From assembly GCF_022810765.1 (NCBI RefSeq), contig NZ_CP094494.1, positions 930,001 through 994,000 of the forward strand: a stretch of 64,000 nt of DNA. Direction: 5' to 3'. The stretch comes from Winogradskyella sp. MH6. Its GTDB lineage: Bacteria > Bacteroidota > Bacteroidia > Flavobacteriales > Flavobacteriaceae. Each line of letters opens with the position of its first letter. Within the stretch, counting starts at the first letter, position 1. A program made the translations under genes and the position numbers. The notes under the pieces were generated by a model, which had not been told where the DNA came from, searched no databases, and saw nothing but the letters and a program-made list of their open reading frames with translations. Below are positions 53,787 through 63,146 of this stretch, in pieces.

Positions 53787-55145
53787 TTAATTATCTTCCT
53801 TTTCCTTATTCTCCTCATCCTCTTTGGCTTTCTTTTCTTTTTCGGCCTTTTCTGCTTCTTTTGCTGCCTCTTTTTCCTCTTTTTCTTTTTGCTTGGCTAG
53901 TTTACGCTCTTCTTTTTCGATTTCCTTTTCAAGCTCCATCAACTCAATGGTGCCATTAAGTTCTTCCAATTTTGAAGTTATATAATCTATCGTTATAAGC
54001 GGAGTTTCTTCGAGCTCCAAAGCGTCTTCGTAATATTTAATCGCCTTTTTGGTATCTTCAGTTTTTTCGGCATGCATCGCTAGATAATGACTACCCAAAA
54101 CAGACTCAGGATATAACTTTTTAGCTAATTTACCTATAGCTTCTAACGATTCTAAGTCTTCTCGCTGTTCTGCAGCTTTTCTTATTTTTTCAAACTCTTC
54201 TTCTGTGATTGGTTTTGTTATACCAAAAAGCTCTTCTATCTTGTCGTAACGCTCCACTAGATAGTCATCTAAAGTTCCTTCATACGGTAAGACTTTCTCT
54301 TCTAGTTCTTTTTCGCGAAGTGGTTTATATAGTTCAAAAATCTTATCGAAAGACCTTGCTATGGCACTATTTACTAAAGTGTAATGCGTATCGTTATCAA
54401 AATCATCGAAATAATAGGTTAAAAACTGATTGTTTACAGCAGATATTTGCTCATTGGCACTTAAAACAGCTTCTCTTATGTATGGCAAATCTTTATCTGA
54501 TGTTGCCATGTAATAGAAAATATCATCTTTAAAAAACTCTAAACGCTCACCTAAATAATCCCTTACGGTGCCTGATAAATCTGGACTTATGCAGACATAA
54601 GCATTAAATAATGGATCTTCTTTAAAAAGAAAAGAGTTAATAAAATTACCCATTAAGTCGTGCCCAACTGCTATTTTAAATTTACTGAGATTGTAATTTT
54701 CTTCTAAATAAGGTATCAGTTCTTGAACTACAAAATTATGAAAACGCAATCCTGATTCTTTTGGCAACCCTGTAACTTCATCGCAATAGCCATCGTATCT
54801 CCTATCGTTTCCTTGTACTACACCAACTATTATTGAGCTTGGCATATCGTCAAAATAGGTTTGAAAATCTACCTGACCAGCAATAGGCTCAAAGAGATAA
54901 TCACCATCAAAAACCACAATTAATGGATACATAATCTCTGACGATGGATCATAATTTTTTGGTAATTTTATTTTTAGTTTTCTGACACTACTAAGATTTG
55001 ATGAATTAATTTCTTTGTAGCTAATCTGTGCAAAAAGTGGCGTGCAAATAAGCAGCACTAACACTATTAAAACGGCTTTTTTCAAAGAGATGAAGTTTTG
55101 GTTCTCACTGTAAAACATTTCAGAATTTTTTGGGATTGTAATCAT
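53787..55145 (-). CDS. Secreted esterase-fold (PF00756-like) protein with Asp at the nucleophile position
   Basis: The 452-residue protein has a membrane/signal segment at about 22-40, an alpha/beta-hydrolase domain of the enterochelin-esterase type (PLIVVFDGDYLFEPIAG, VVQGNDRRYDGYCDE), a TPR-like region and a lysine/glutamate coiled-coil tail of ~60 residues. The nucleophile elbow, normally GHSxGG, reads G161-H-D163-L-M-G: serine is replaced by aspartate. The later histidine region (THYTLV) is kept. It is paralogous to the next gene upstream and separated from it by 13 bp. Either a pseudo-enzyme or an Asp-nucleophile hydrolase; the sequence alone cannot decide. Confidence 0.82.
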   Translation of the reverse strand: MITIPKNSEMFYSENQNFISLKKAVLIVLVLLICTPLFAQISYKEINSSNLSSVRKLKIKLPKNYDPSSEIMYPLIVVFDGDYLFEPIAGQVDFQTYFDDMPSSIIVGVVQGNDRRYDGYCDEVTGLPKESGLRFHNFVVQELIPYLEENYNLSKFKIAVGHDLMGNFINSFLFKEDPLFNAYVCISPDLSGTVRDYLGERLEFFKDDIFYYMATSDKDLPYIREAVLSANEQISAVNNQFLTYYFDDFDNDTHYTLVNSAIARSFDKIFELYKPLREKELEEKVLPYEGTLDDYLVERYDKIEELFGITKPITEEEFEKIRKAAEQREDLESLEAIGKLAKKLYPESVLGSHYLAMHAEKTEDTKKAIKYYEDALELEETPLITIDYITSKLEELNGTIELMELEKEIEKEERKLAKQKEKEEKEAAKEAEKAEKEKKAKEDEENKEKEDN

Positions 55146-55158
55146 TTCTGTTTCGTTT

Positions 55159-56304
55159 TTAGTTCTTTAATTCATCTTGAATTTGGTACATCTTATCTAA
55201 CATCAATTCTTTATCAATGTATTGAGAAGGCTCTAGCATTAAACCAGACTTGTATTGTAATAAAGCTTTTCTGAGACTACCTTCAATTTCATAGTACATT
55301 CCCATATAATATGAACTTAACATTGATCTTGGGTATTCTTTTTTAACTAATAATGCAAGATTTTCTAGAGATACTAAATCGTCTTTTTTCTTAGACGCTG
55401 CAGCAATAGCTCTAATATCGTTTTCTACAAGTCGTTTTTCAAAACCGTAGAAGTACTTAATATTATCATATTTACTTACAAGGTAATCGTAAGGCGATCC
55501 TTCGTAGGTAAGTATTTTTTCTTTGTATTCCTTACCATCTATAGGCTTATATAATGTAAAAATGTCGTTTAGAGCTTTTGGAATTCCCATTCCCACTAAA
55601 GAATAGTGATTGGCATCATCAAAATTGTGAAATGTATATTTTAACTTTTCGTTTTCTACAGTCTTTAACTTAGCATCGCACTCAACTACTTCTGCTTTTA
55701 TTGATTTAAAATCTTCGCTTCCGGTTGCAAGATAATAGAAGGTTTCTCTATCTAACGCTGCTAATTGAGACTGAATTTTGTCTACAATATTGGTTTCTAA
55801 ATCTGGACTTAAACTTATATAAGCTCTAAATGAATTCTTGTCTTTTAATAAAAAATAATTGATAAAATTAGCTCCTTCATCATGGCCAACTACCACCTTA
55901 AACTCAGAAACCTTGTAGTTGCTTTCTATAAATGGCATTAATTCATCGTGCACAAAGGCATAAAAATTTTCTCCATTTTCTGACAATATTCCCTCTTCAT
56001 CGTGTTCAAAATCTGTCTTTCTGTAGATCTCTTGATTAACACCCACAACAATACACTCTGGAATGTCTTCCCAATATGCCTGATAATCTACATTACCTGC
56101 TACTGGCTCAAAAAGATAGTCTCCATCTAATACAATAACTAGGGGATAAACACGCTCTGCTTTAGCATCGTAATTTCTAGGCAATTGAATTTTTAATTCT
56201 CTTGGACTGTTAAGCTTGTCTGACTTTACGGTTTTGTGAATAGTTTGCGCATACCCACTTACGGCCAAACAAAACATTAAAATTGTTGTGAAGAATGTCT
56301 TCAT
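55159..56304 (-). CDS. Secreted esterase-fold paralogue with Asp at the nucleophile position
   Basis: The 381-residue protein has a signal peptide ending VSGYAQ and the same hydrolase domain as its neighbour (PLVIVLDGDYLFEPVAG, VGVNQEIYRKTDF). The elbow is G140-H-D142-E-G-A, again with aspartate for serine, and the histidine segment NHYSLVGMGIP is kept. A C-terminal TPR-like helical pair follows; the charged tail of the downstream paralogue is absent. The two arose by tandem duplication. The GHDxGA form recalls epoxide hydrolases, which use an aspartate nucleophile, but those are a different family. Confidence 0.82.
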   Translation of the reverse strand: MKTFFTTILMFCLAVSGYAQTIHKTVKSDKLNSPRELKIQLPRNYDAKAERVYPLVIVLDGDYLFEPVAGNVDYQAYWEDIPECIVVGVNQEIYRKTDFEHDEEGILSENGENFYAFVHDELMPFIESNYKVSEFKVVVGHDEGANFINYFLLKDKNSFRAYISLSPDLETNIVDKIQSQLAALDRETFYYLATGSEDFKSIKAEVVECDAKLKTVENEKLKYTFHNFDDANHYSLVGMGIPKALNDIFTLYKPIDGKEYKEKILTYEGSPYDYLVSKYDNIKYFYGFEKRLVENDIRAIAAASKKKDDLVSLENLALLVKKEYPRSMLSSYYMGMYYEIEGSLRKALLQYKSGLMLEPSQYIDKELMLDKMYQIQDELKN

Positions 56305-56348
56305 TTGTAATGGTGATCTTTAAAGTTAGAGCAAGGTAAAAAATATTT

Positions 56349-57308
56349 CTAAATACCTGCTTTCTTTCTGTTGTAGATTGGCAGATAGATTAAAGAAATA
56401 CCACCAAGAATAATTATTACTAAAGTTTGTGTAGACCACATTATCCAACCAAAAGCTCTACTAGGATCTTCAGCTATATTGAATAACGCAAAAGCTATAA
56501 CTATGGCTTCTGGGAAAGAGCCAATACCTCCATTGGTTGCCGCAATACTAAAGCTTGCCAAAATAAACCCAATTAAAATTGCTGCCAACGGCATATTTTC
56601 TAATTCGGGTAACGCAAATGTTGTAATATAGAACATAGCTAAATACATTACCCAAATAAAGATTGTATGAAAAATGAAAGCCCATTTCTTTTTCATTTTA
56701 AAAATACTAAGCGCACCTTCTACTAATCCGCCAATAAATTCTTTGATCTTTAGGGCAATTTCTGAACCACTTCTAACAATAAAAACATATAACAAAACAG
56801 CTAATGCAATAAGAACTGCAGCTCCTATTATTAACGTTGAAGCATTGAACTTACTGGCAAAAAAAGCATATATAAATTCAAACTCTAAAACAAAAGCCAG
56901 ACCGATAATCAAAAAAAGCATGATAGTATCTGCTACGCGCTCTGCGACTATGGTTCCAAAACCTTTTTCGAATGGAATATTTTCATAATTTGTTAAAATT
57001 GAAGCTCTAGCTACTTCACCAGCTCTAGGTATAGTTAAGTTAATGAGATACGCCGAGTATACTGCCATAAAACTATTAGCCAACTTGGGCTTATAGCCCA
57101 AAGGCTCTGCCATATACAACCAACGATAAGCTCTTGACAAATGACTTAAAACACCAAAACTAACACCAAGAATTATCCAAAAATAGTCTGCATCCTTAAA
57201 ATACTGAACTAGCTTTGAAATTGAAATTTGAGAAAGCGAATACCACACCAAAACCACTCCTAAGAGTAAGGGTATCACAACTTTTAGGATGGACTTGGAC
57301 TTACTCAA
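56349..57308 (-). CDS. LPG_synthase_TM (UPF0104/YbhN-like) membrane protein
   Basis: The 319-residue protein is almost all membrane helices (about eight). It has the PF03706 features SHLSRAYRWLYMAEPLG and SYAYLINLTIPRAGEVARA-like SAYLINLTIPRAGEVARA, with a conserved arginine and glutamate, and the C-terminal TNGGIGSFPEA. The family forms the flippase half of MprF and also occurs alone, where its substrate is unknown. It is 6 bp downstream of panD and in line with panC-panD. Confidence 0.92.
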   Translation of the reverse strand: MSKSKSILKVVIPLLLGVVLVWYSLSQISISKLVQYFKDADYFWIILGVSFGVLSHLSRAYRWLYMAEPLGYKPKLANSFMAVYSAYLINLTIPRAGEVARASILTNYENIPFEKGFGTIVAERVADTIMLFLIIGLAFVLEFEFIYAFFASKFNASTLIIGAAVLIALAVLLYVFIVRSGSEIALKIKEFIGGLVEGALSIFKMKKKWAFIFHTIFIWVMYLAMFYITTFALPELENMPLAAILIGFILASFSIAATNGGIGSFPEAIVIAFALFNIAEDPSRAFGWIMWSTQTLVIIILGGISLIYLPIYNRKKAGI

Positions 57309-57314
57309 ACAACG

Positions 57315-57665
57315 TTATTTTAGAAGATTGGTAGCCTCGTCTGGGAATACTAATGAAGGTTTAAAAACTTTAGCTTCTTCAATATCCATAAAAGCATAAG
57401 TAATTAAAATTAAAATATCACCAACAGCTACTTTACGAGCCGCAGCACCATTTAACGTTATTTCACCACTATTTCGCGGACCAGGTATACAGTAGGTTTC
57501 GAGACGTTCACCATTGTTATTATTTACAATCTGAACTTTTTCTCCCTGTATGATATTAGCAGCATCCATTAAATCTTCATCAATAGTTATACTACCAATG
57601 TAGTTAAGGTCTGCTCCTGTACATTTAACACGATGAATCTTAGATTTTACAACTTGTATTTGCAT
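57315..57665 (-). CDS. panD: Aspartate 1-decarboxylase
   Basis: The 116-residue proenzyme makes beta-alanine for pantothenate. The self-cleavage site is G24-S25 in [14 protein letters not shown], which yields the pyruvoyl group. K9 ([14 protein letters not shown]) and the tail segments INGEKVQIV-like [13 protein letters not shown] are as in the family. It follows panC by 13 bp; panC then couples beta-alanine to pantoate. A perfect TAnnTTTG box lies 5 bp before its ATG. Confidence 0.97.
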   Translation of the reverse strand: MQIQVVKSKIHRVKCTGADLNYIGSITIDEDLMDAANIIQGEKVQIVNNNNGERLETYCIPGPRNSGEITLNGAAARKVAVGDILILITYAFMDIEEAKVFKPSLVFPDEATNLLK

Positions 57666-57669
57666 GAGG

Positions 57670-57677
57670 CAAAGATA
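57670..57677 (-). promoter_or_regulatory. Possible -7 box for panD inside the panC-panD gap
   Basis: The minus-strand TATCTTTG matches TAnnTTTG. If used, the panD mRNA would have a leader of about one nucleotide. Confidence 0.35.
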
Positions 57678-57678
57678 A

Positions 57679-58530
57679 TTAATTTAAGGCGATATTATCT
57701 ATAAGTCTTATATCACCAGCATAAACAGCAATAAATGCTCTGTATGTCTTTTTTGTTGATTTTCGTTTTACTGGTTTTAGGGTCTCTGTATCTGCAATAA
57801 TAAAATACTCTAACTCTAAGAGTGGTTGCTTACTAAATTGCTTTTCAACCCATTCCGTAACTTTTTTAGCACTTTTTGTGCCAAACTTAGTTTTGGCAGA
57901 GTTTAATGTTTTGTATATAAATGGCGCAGCTATTCTATGTTCGGTTGTTAACCTTGTGTTTCTAGAGCTCATAGCCAAACCATCTTCGGCTCTGTGAATT
58001 GGACACCCAATAATTTCTACAGGAATGTGATACAATTCAACCAACTTTTTAATAATCTGTAACTGCTGAAAGTCTTTTTCACCAAAGTATGCTCGGTTAG
58101 GCCTTACAATCTCAAATAACCGTTTTACTATAGTTCCTACACCATCAAAATGCCCATCTCTAAACGCTCCCTCCATTTCATTCTCAAGCCCATCAAACTT
58201 AAAAGATTGAGACTGCACCTTACCTTCGTAAATATCCTCAACTGAAGGTGCGTACACTATAATTTTATCGTTACTAACAGTCTTTAACAACTTTACATCT
58301 GCCTCTAGTGTTCTCGGGTATTTTACTAAATCTTCTTGGTTGTCAAACTGTGTAGGGTTTACAAAAATGCTAACTACAACAACTGTGTTCTCACTCAATC
58401 CCTTTTCTACTAAAGACAAATGACCATTATGAAGTGCACCCATAGTAGGCACAAATCCAATAGTAGAATTATTAGCCTTAAAGTCATCAATAAGATGAGA
58501 CAATTCAGATTTATTATGAAAAATTTTCAC
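57679..58530 (-). CDS. panC: Pantothenate synthetase
   Basis: The 283-residue enzyme joins pantoate and beta-alanine using ATP. It has the HIGH-like motif in [44 protein letters not shown], and the KMSKS-like MSSRN. It is the first gene of a panC-panD-LPG_synthase_TM run. Its promoter overlaps that of the divergent glycogen-synthase-like gene. Confidence 0.98.
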   Translation of the reverse strand: MKIFHNKSELSHLIDDFKANNSTIGFVPTMGALHNGHLSLVEKGLSENTVVVVSIFVNPTQFDNQEDLVKYPRTLEADVKLLKTVSNDKIIVYAPSVEDIYEGKVQSQSFKFDGLENEMEGAFRDGHFDGVGTIVKRLFEIVRPNRAYFGEKDFQQLQIIKKLVELYHIPVEIIGCPIHRAEDGLAMSSRNTRLTTEHRIAAPFIYKTLNSAKTKFGTKSAKKVTEWVEKQFSKQPLLELEYFIIADTETLKPVKRKSTKKTYRAFIAVYAGDIRLIDNIALN

Positions 58531-58555
58531 TTTGGTAACAAAAAATTAACGCGTG

Positions 58556-58588
58556 CAAACATAATATTTTACTGGCAATCTGCACAAA
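58556..58588 (-). promoter_or_regulatory. Promoter of panC
   Basis: On the minus strand TTTG (58588-58585) and TATGTTTG (58563-58556) are 21 bp apart, both matching the Bacteroidetes consensus. Confidence 0.7.
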
Positions 58589-58594
58589 TTTTTG

Positions 58595-58602
58595 TAATTT
58601 TG
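58595..58602 (+). promoter_or_regulatory. -7 promoter box for the glycogen-synthase-like operon
   Basis: TAATTTTG is a perfect TAnnTTTG; it lies immediately next to the divergent panC -33 element, so the two promoters may compete. Confidence 0.6.
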
Positions 58603-58640
58603 CATGTTTTTTACTCTTAATTTACAAAAGCAGAAGATTT

Positions 58641-59456
58641 ATGAAAGATAAACGAATATTGTATGTGTCCTCGGAAGTAGTTCCATATTTACCAGAAACG
58701 GAGATTTCTTCAATGTCCTTTGAAGCTCCAAGAATGGTAAACAAACAAGGAGGGCAAATACGAATATTTATGCCACGCTTTGGTAACATAAACGAGAGAA
58801 GACACCAGCTACACGAGGTAATTAGACTTTCTGGAATTAACCTGGTAATTAATGACTTAGACATGCCTCTGATTATTAAAGTAGCCTCGATTCCAAAAGA
58901 ACGTATACAGGTATACTTTATAGATAATGAGGAATATTTTAAAAGAAAGGCAACCTTAACCGATGAAGATGGTAAGCTTTTCCCAGATAACGACGAACGT
59001 GCTATTTTCTTTGCAAAAGGAGTCATAGAAACTGTTAAAAAATTAAATTGGGCTCCAGATATTATCCATGTGAATGGATGGCTAGCATCTTTATTACCAT
59101 TATACCTTAAAGAATTCTACAAAACTGAACCTTTATTCACAGAAAGTAAAATTGTGACTTCTGTATACAATCAAAACTTTGAAGGTACGTTAGATAAAGG
59201 AATGGTAGACAAAGTAAAGTTTGATGGTATAGACGAGGAGGCTATTAAACCATTACAAAAACCAGATTATATTAACCTTATGAAAATAGCTATTGATAAT
59301 TCGGATGCCATTATTAGAGGTTCGCAAGAATTGCCAAAAGAATTAGATGGCTATATAAATGAACTAGATAAACCTGTATTAGATTTTCATTCTATCGAAG
59401 AGTTTGCAGATCCTTACACAGAATTTTACAAAGAAGCTGTACTTAAAAACAGTTAA
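58641..59456 (+). CDS. Glycogen/starch synthase-like N-terminal domain protein, probably non-catalytic
   Basis: The 271-residue protein matches only the GT5 N-terminal domain of glycogen synthase (full enzymes have about 480 residues). It begins ILYVSSEVVPYLP, continues MPRFGNINERRHQL and contains PDIIHVNGWLASLLPLYLK. The ADP-glucose motif KxGGL at residues 15-25 is replaced by LPETEISSM, and the usual HxHDW becomes HVNGW. The whole C-terminal Rossmann domain is missing, and the gene ends cleanly 8 bp before a DUF4270 gene. This is a stable short form, not a frameshift. The role is unknown; it may bind a sugar nucleotide or protein in cell-envelope metabolism together with glmS. Confidence 0.85.
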   Translation: MKDKRILYVSSEVVPYLPETEISSMSFEAPRMVNKQGGQIRIFMPRFGNINERRHQLHEVIRLSGINLVINDLDMPLIIKVASIPKERIQVYFIDNEEYFKRKATLTDEDGKLFPDNDERAIFFAKGVIETVKKLNWAPDIIHVNGWLASLLPLYLKEFYKTEPLFTESKIVTSVYNQNFEGTLDKGMVDKVKFDGIDEEAIKPLQKPDYINLMKIAIDNSDAIIRGSQELPKELDGYINELDKPVLDFHSIEEFADPYTEFYKEAVLKNS

Positions 59457-59464
59457 TTACACCT

Positions 59465-61219
59465 ATGAAAAAGAAAAAAATTGCCCTTAATATATTTGCA
59501 CTTGCACTTATAGTAACCAGTTTTATTGCTTGCGATAGCGATTTTAACAACTTAGAATCTGATGTTTTAAATAGTGATGTAGCGACAAACTTCAATATTA
59601 AAAAACTTAGTGAGCTAGAAAGCAACCCTGAGTTTTCTGAAGTTATAACCTACTCTCAGGCTTTAGGCCCTGTACAAACCAATAGCTCCCTAAATCTTAG
59701 CACACTAGGCTTATATGATGATGTATACGGCAGAGTTACTTCTAGTTTTGTCTCTCAAGTTACATTATCTTCTTACTCTCCTACCTTTCAAGGTAGTGCC
59801 GATGAGTTGGCTATAGATTCTGTTGTTTTAACCATGCCTTATTTTTATGGAGTTACAGACGTAGATGAAGATAACAATATTACGTATAATGTAGATTCTA
59901 TTTTTCCTGATGGAGACACATACAATCCTATCAAATTACATATCTATGAAAACAATTATTTCATAAGAGATTTTGATCCAAATGCTGAATTTAATGATGC
60001 TCAAGCTTACTTTTCAAACAAAACCGCATCAACATCTGAAAGCATTTCTCCCTTAGAAGGCTCAGAATTGATTTTTGTTGAAAACCCAACAAATGTAAAT
60101 TACTTATCCGTTAATCAATTTGGAAATATTAAAATCAACAATCAAGGATTTAAATTAACCACTACCACAGAAGGAGAAGATGGAGAAGACAATACTTCAA
60201 CCACCTATGCTCCACCAGGAATAAGACTAAAACTAGACCATGATTTCTGGCAAGAAAAAATAATAGACAAAGAAGGTGATGCCGTGTTAAGCAACGCTAA
60301 TAATTTTTTAGAATATTTTAGAGGACTTTATTTTAAAGCCGAAGCTGTAAATAACACTGGGAGTCACCTCATTCTAAACACAGGTTCAACAAACGCTAAC
60401 ATCACTATTTATTACACCACAACTACTACTGAAGAAGAGGATGGCGAAGACGTAACTACCGAAGAACAAAAAAGTTTTGCTTTATATTTAGGTGGTAATA
60501 AAATTAATTTTTTCGATAATAATTTTGATATTACAATCCCAGAAGGTGATGCAACAGTTGGTGACGAAAGAATCTATCTAAAAGGAGGTGAAGGCTCTGT
60601 AGCAAAGATTAAACTTTTTAACGGAGATGATCTTAATGATGGTGATGACCAAACCTTTGATGACTGGAAAAACTTTTTTGTAGAAACCGATGCTGATGGT
60701 AATTTTAAAAATATAAAAAAGCTTGTTAATGAAGCTAATCTAGTGCTCTATGTAGACCAAGATTATTTAAACCAATCTGATGCAGACAGTCCAGAAAACG
60801 AACCAGATCGCCTTTACATATATGACTTTAAAAACCAAGTACCTCTAACAGACTTTTATGTAGATGGCACTAACAGCAGCCTACCTTATTACTCAAAATA
60901 CAATCATCTAGGCCCTTTACAACGCGAGGGAGATGAATCAACTGGAGAAGGTATTAAATACAAGTTTAGAATTACAGAGCACATCAATAACTTACTGCTC
61001 AAGGACTCTACCAATGTTGAATTAGGATTAGCCGTTTCATTAAATGTTAATTTGGAAGAGCTTGTTCAACAAAAGGTACAAACAACAGATGGTACAGAAT
61101 TAACAACACCAATAAGCTCAGTCTTATCGCCTAGAGGAACAGTTTTACATGGAAATAACACTGGAGATGATAGTAAAAGAGTATATTTAGAAATATATTA
61201 CACAGAACCTAACAACTAA
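59465..61219 (+). CDS. DUF4270 lipoprotein
   Basis: The 584-residue protein has a lipobox at C23 (IVTSFIAC) and the DUF4270 layout: SQALGPVQTNSSLNLSTLGLYDDVYG, then DELAIDSVVLTMPYFYG, and a late LLKDSTNVELGLAVSLNV. Acidic threonine/glutamate-rich loops occur at about 235-245 and 320-335. The function of the family is not known. It is specific to Bacteroidetes and repeatedly sits between the short glycogen-synthase-like gene and glmS, from memory. Gaps of 8 and 13 bp to its neighbours indicate one operon. Confidence 0.9.
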   Translation: MKKKKIALNIFALALIVTSFIACDSDFNNLESDVLNSDVATNFNIKKLSELESNPEFSEVITYSQALGPVQTNSSLNLSTLGLYDDVYGRVTSSFVSQVTLSSYSPTFQGSADELAIDSVVLTMPYFYGVTDVDEDNNITYNVDSIFPDGDTYNPIKLHIYENNYFIRDFDPNAEFNDAQAYFSNKTASTSESISPLEGSELIFVENPTNVNYLSVNQFGNIKINNQGFKLTTTTEGEDGEDNTSTTYAPPGIRLKLDHDFWQEKIIDKEGDAVLSNANNFLEYFRGLYFKAEAVNNTGSHLILNTGSTNANITIYYTTTTTEEEDGEDVTTEEQKSFALYLGGNKINFFDNNFDITIPEGDATVGDERIYLKGGEGSVAKIKLFNGDDLNDGDDQTFDDWKNFFVETDADGNFKNIKKLVNEANLVLYVDQDYLNQSDADSPENEPDRLYIYDFKNQVPLTDFYVDGTNSSLPYYSKYNHLGPLQREGDESTGEGIKYKFRITEHINNLLLKDSTNVELGLAVSLNVNLEELVQQKVQTTDGTELTTPISSVLSPRGTVLHGNNTGDDSKRVYLEIYYTEPNN

Positions 61220-61232
61220 AATAAATTAACCT

Positions 61233-63080
61233 ATGTGTGGAATAGTTGGTTACATTGGTCATAGAGAAGCCTATCCTATAATAATTAAAGGACTTCAAAG
61301 ATTAGAGTATCGTGGATATGATAGTGCAGGTATTGCCTTATATGATGGTACTGATATAAAGCTTTCTAAAACCAAAGGAAAAGTTTCTGACTTAAAAGAA
61401 AGGTTAGAGAATGAAATTTCAATCAACGGCACACTAGGTATTGGCCATACACGTTGGGCAACTCATGGTATCCCTAATGATGTAAATTCTCATCCTCATT
61501 ATTCTAACTCTGGAGACTTAGTTATAATTCATAACGGAATTATAGAAAACTACGATGCGCTTAAAAAAGAGCTTATAAAAAGAGGTTACACCTTTAAATC
61601 AGACACAGACACAGAAGTATTGGTTAATCTTATTGAAGATGTAAAGAAAAATGAAAACTTAAAGCTTGGAAAAGCTGTTCAGGTTGCGTTAAATCAAGTT
61701 ATCGGAGCATACGCTATTGCAGTTTTTGATAAAAGTAAGCCAAATGAAATTGTAGTTGCTAAACTCGGTAGTCCATTAGCAATAGGTATTGGTGAAGATG
61801 AGTTTTTTATTGCTAGTGACGCCTCACCATTTATAGAATTTACCAAAAATGCCGTTTATCTTGAAGATGAACAAATGGCAATTATTAGAAGAGGTAAAGA
61901 CATTAAGGTAAGAAAAATAAAAGGAGATTCACTTGTAGACCCTTATGTCCAAGAACTCCAATTAAATCTTGAGCAAATTGAAAAAGGCGGTTACGACCAC
62001 TTTATGCTTAAAGAAATATATGAACAGCCAGAAGCAATTTTAGACACTTTTAGAGGAAGACTTCTCAGTAATGAAGCAGTAATAAAACTAGCTGGTGTTG
62101 AAGATAACATGAAAAAATTCCTGGCAGCAGACAGAATAATTGTTGTTGCTTGTGGTACTTCTTGGCATGCAGGTTTGGTTTCAGAATACATTTTCGAAGA
62201 TCTAGCTAGAATACCTGTAGAGGTTGAATATGCTTCAGAATTTAGATATAGAAACCCTGTTATTACTGAAAAAGATATTGTTATTGCCATTTCTCAATCT
62301 GGCGAAACCGCAGATACTCTTGCTGCAATAAAATTAGCAAAATCAAAAGGTGCTTTTGTATTTGGAGTATGTAATGTTGTTGGATCTTCTATAGCAAGAG
62401 AAACAGATGCTGGTGCTTACACGCATGCAGGGCCTGAAATTGGTGTAGCATCTACCAAGGCATTTACCACTCAAATTACTGTATTAACGCTTATAGCTTT
62501 AAGGTTAGCTAGAGCAAAAGGAACTATTTCAAGTTCAGAGTTTAGACACCACTTAATTGAGCTAGAAACTATACCTAACAAAGTAAAAGAGGCTCTTGAG
62601 TCTGATGGGTATGTCAAGACTATTGCAGATATCTATAAAGACGCCAAAAATTTCTTATATCTAGGACGAGGTTATAACTTCCCTGTTGCTTTAGAAGGTG
62701 CTCTAAAACTAAAAGAAATTTCTTATATCCATGCAGAAGGCTATCCAGCTGCCGAAATGAAACATGGACCTATTGCTTTAATTGACGAACAAATGCCAGT
62801 TGTTGTTATTGCAACAAAGAAAGGACACTATGAGAAGGTTGTAAGTAACATCCAAGAAATAAAATCTAGAAAAGGTAAAATCATTGGTATAGTTACCAAA
62901 GGTGATGTAAATGTAAGAGAATTAGCTGATCACGTTATAGAGGTGCCAGAAACCTTAGAGTGTCTTACACCACTTTTAACTACAATTCCTTTGCAATTAT
63001 TGTCATATCACATTGCGGTAATGTTAGAAAAAAATGTAGATCAACCTCGTAATCTTGCAAAATCTGTTACGGTAGAATAG
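61233..63080 (+). CDS. glmS: Glutamine-fructose-6-phosphate aminotransferase (isomerizing)
   Basis: The 615-residue enzyme makes glucosamine 6-phosphate, the first step to UDP-GlcNAc for peptidoglycan and lipopolysaccharide. The glutaminase domain starts with the nucleophile C2 in MCGIVGYIG and includes HTRWATHG. Two SIS domains follow (VACGTSWHAGLV, ISQSGETADTLAA, YLGRGYNFPVALEGALKLKE). It ends with the standard LAKSVTVE. No glmS ribozyme is visible upstream: the gap to the DUF4270 gene is only 13 bp. Confidence 0.99.
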   Translation: MCGIVGYIGHREAYPIIIKGLQRLEYRGYDSAGIALYDGTDIKLSKTKGKVSDLKERLENEISINGTLGIGHTRWATHGIPNDVNSHPHYSNSGDLVIIHNGIIENYDALKKELIKRGYTFKSDTDTEVLVNLIEDVKKNENLKLGKAVQVALNQVIGAYAIAVFDKSKPNEIVVAKLGSPLAIGIGEDEFFIASDASPFIEFTKNAVYLEDEQMAIIRRGKDIKVRKIKGDSLVDPYVQELQLNLEQIEKGGYDHFMLKEIYEQPEAILDTFRGRLLSNEAVIKLAGVEDNMKKFLAADRIIVVACGTSWHAGLVSEYIFEDLARIPVEVEYASEFRYRNPVITEKDIVIAISQSGETADTLAAIKLAKSKGAFVFGVCNVVGSSIARETDAGAYTHAGPEIGVASTKAFTTQITVLTLIALRLARAKGTISSSEFRHHLIELETIPNKVKEALESDGYVKTIADIYKDAKNFLYLGRGYNFPVALEGALKLKEISYIHAEGYPAAEMKHGPIALIDEQMPVVVIATKKGHYEKVVSNIQEIKSRKGKIIGIVTKGDVNVRELADHVIEVPETLECLTPLLTTIPLQLLSYHIAVMLEKNVDQPRNLAKSVTVE

Positions 63081-63093
63081 ATTTTAGAAAAAT

Positions 63094-63146
63094 AGTTAAA
63101 ACAACAAAAAGCGACTTTTAAAAAGTCGCTTTTTGTTGTTTTAACT
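63094..63146. terminator. 25-bp perfect inverted repeat, bidirectional terminator
   Basis: Left arm 63094-63118, loop TAA, right arm 63122-63146; all 25 pairs match. The core is AAAAAGCGACTTT with flanking A/T. The right arm also encodes the last residues of the convergent sulfotransferase, whose stop codon lies at the loop. Confidence 0.85.

Noticed and set aside
61220..61232. glmS ribozyme upstream of glmS
   Set aside because: Only 13 bp separate glmS from the preceding gene, leaving no room, and these ribozymes are typical of Gram-positives.
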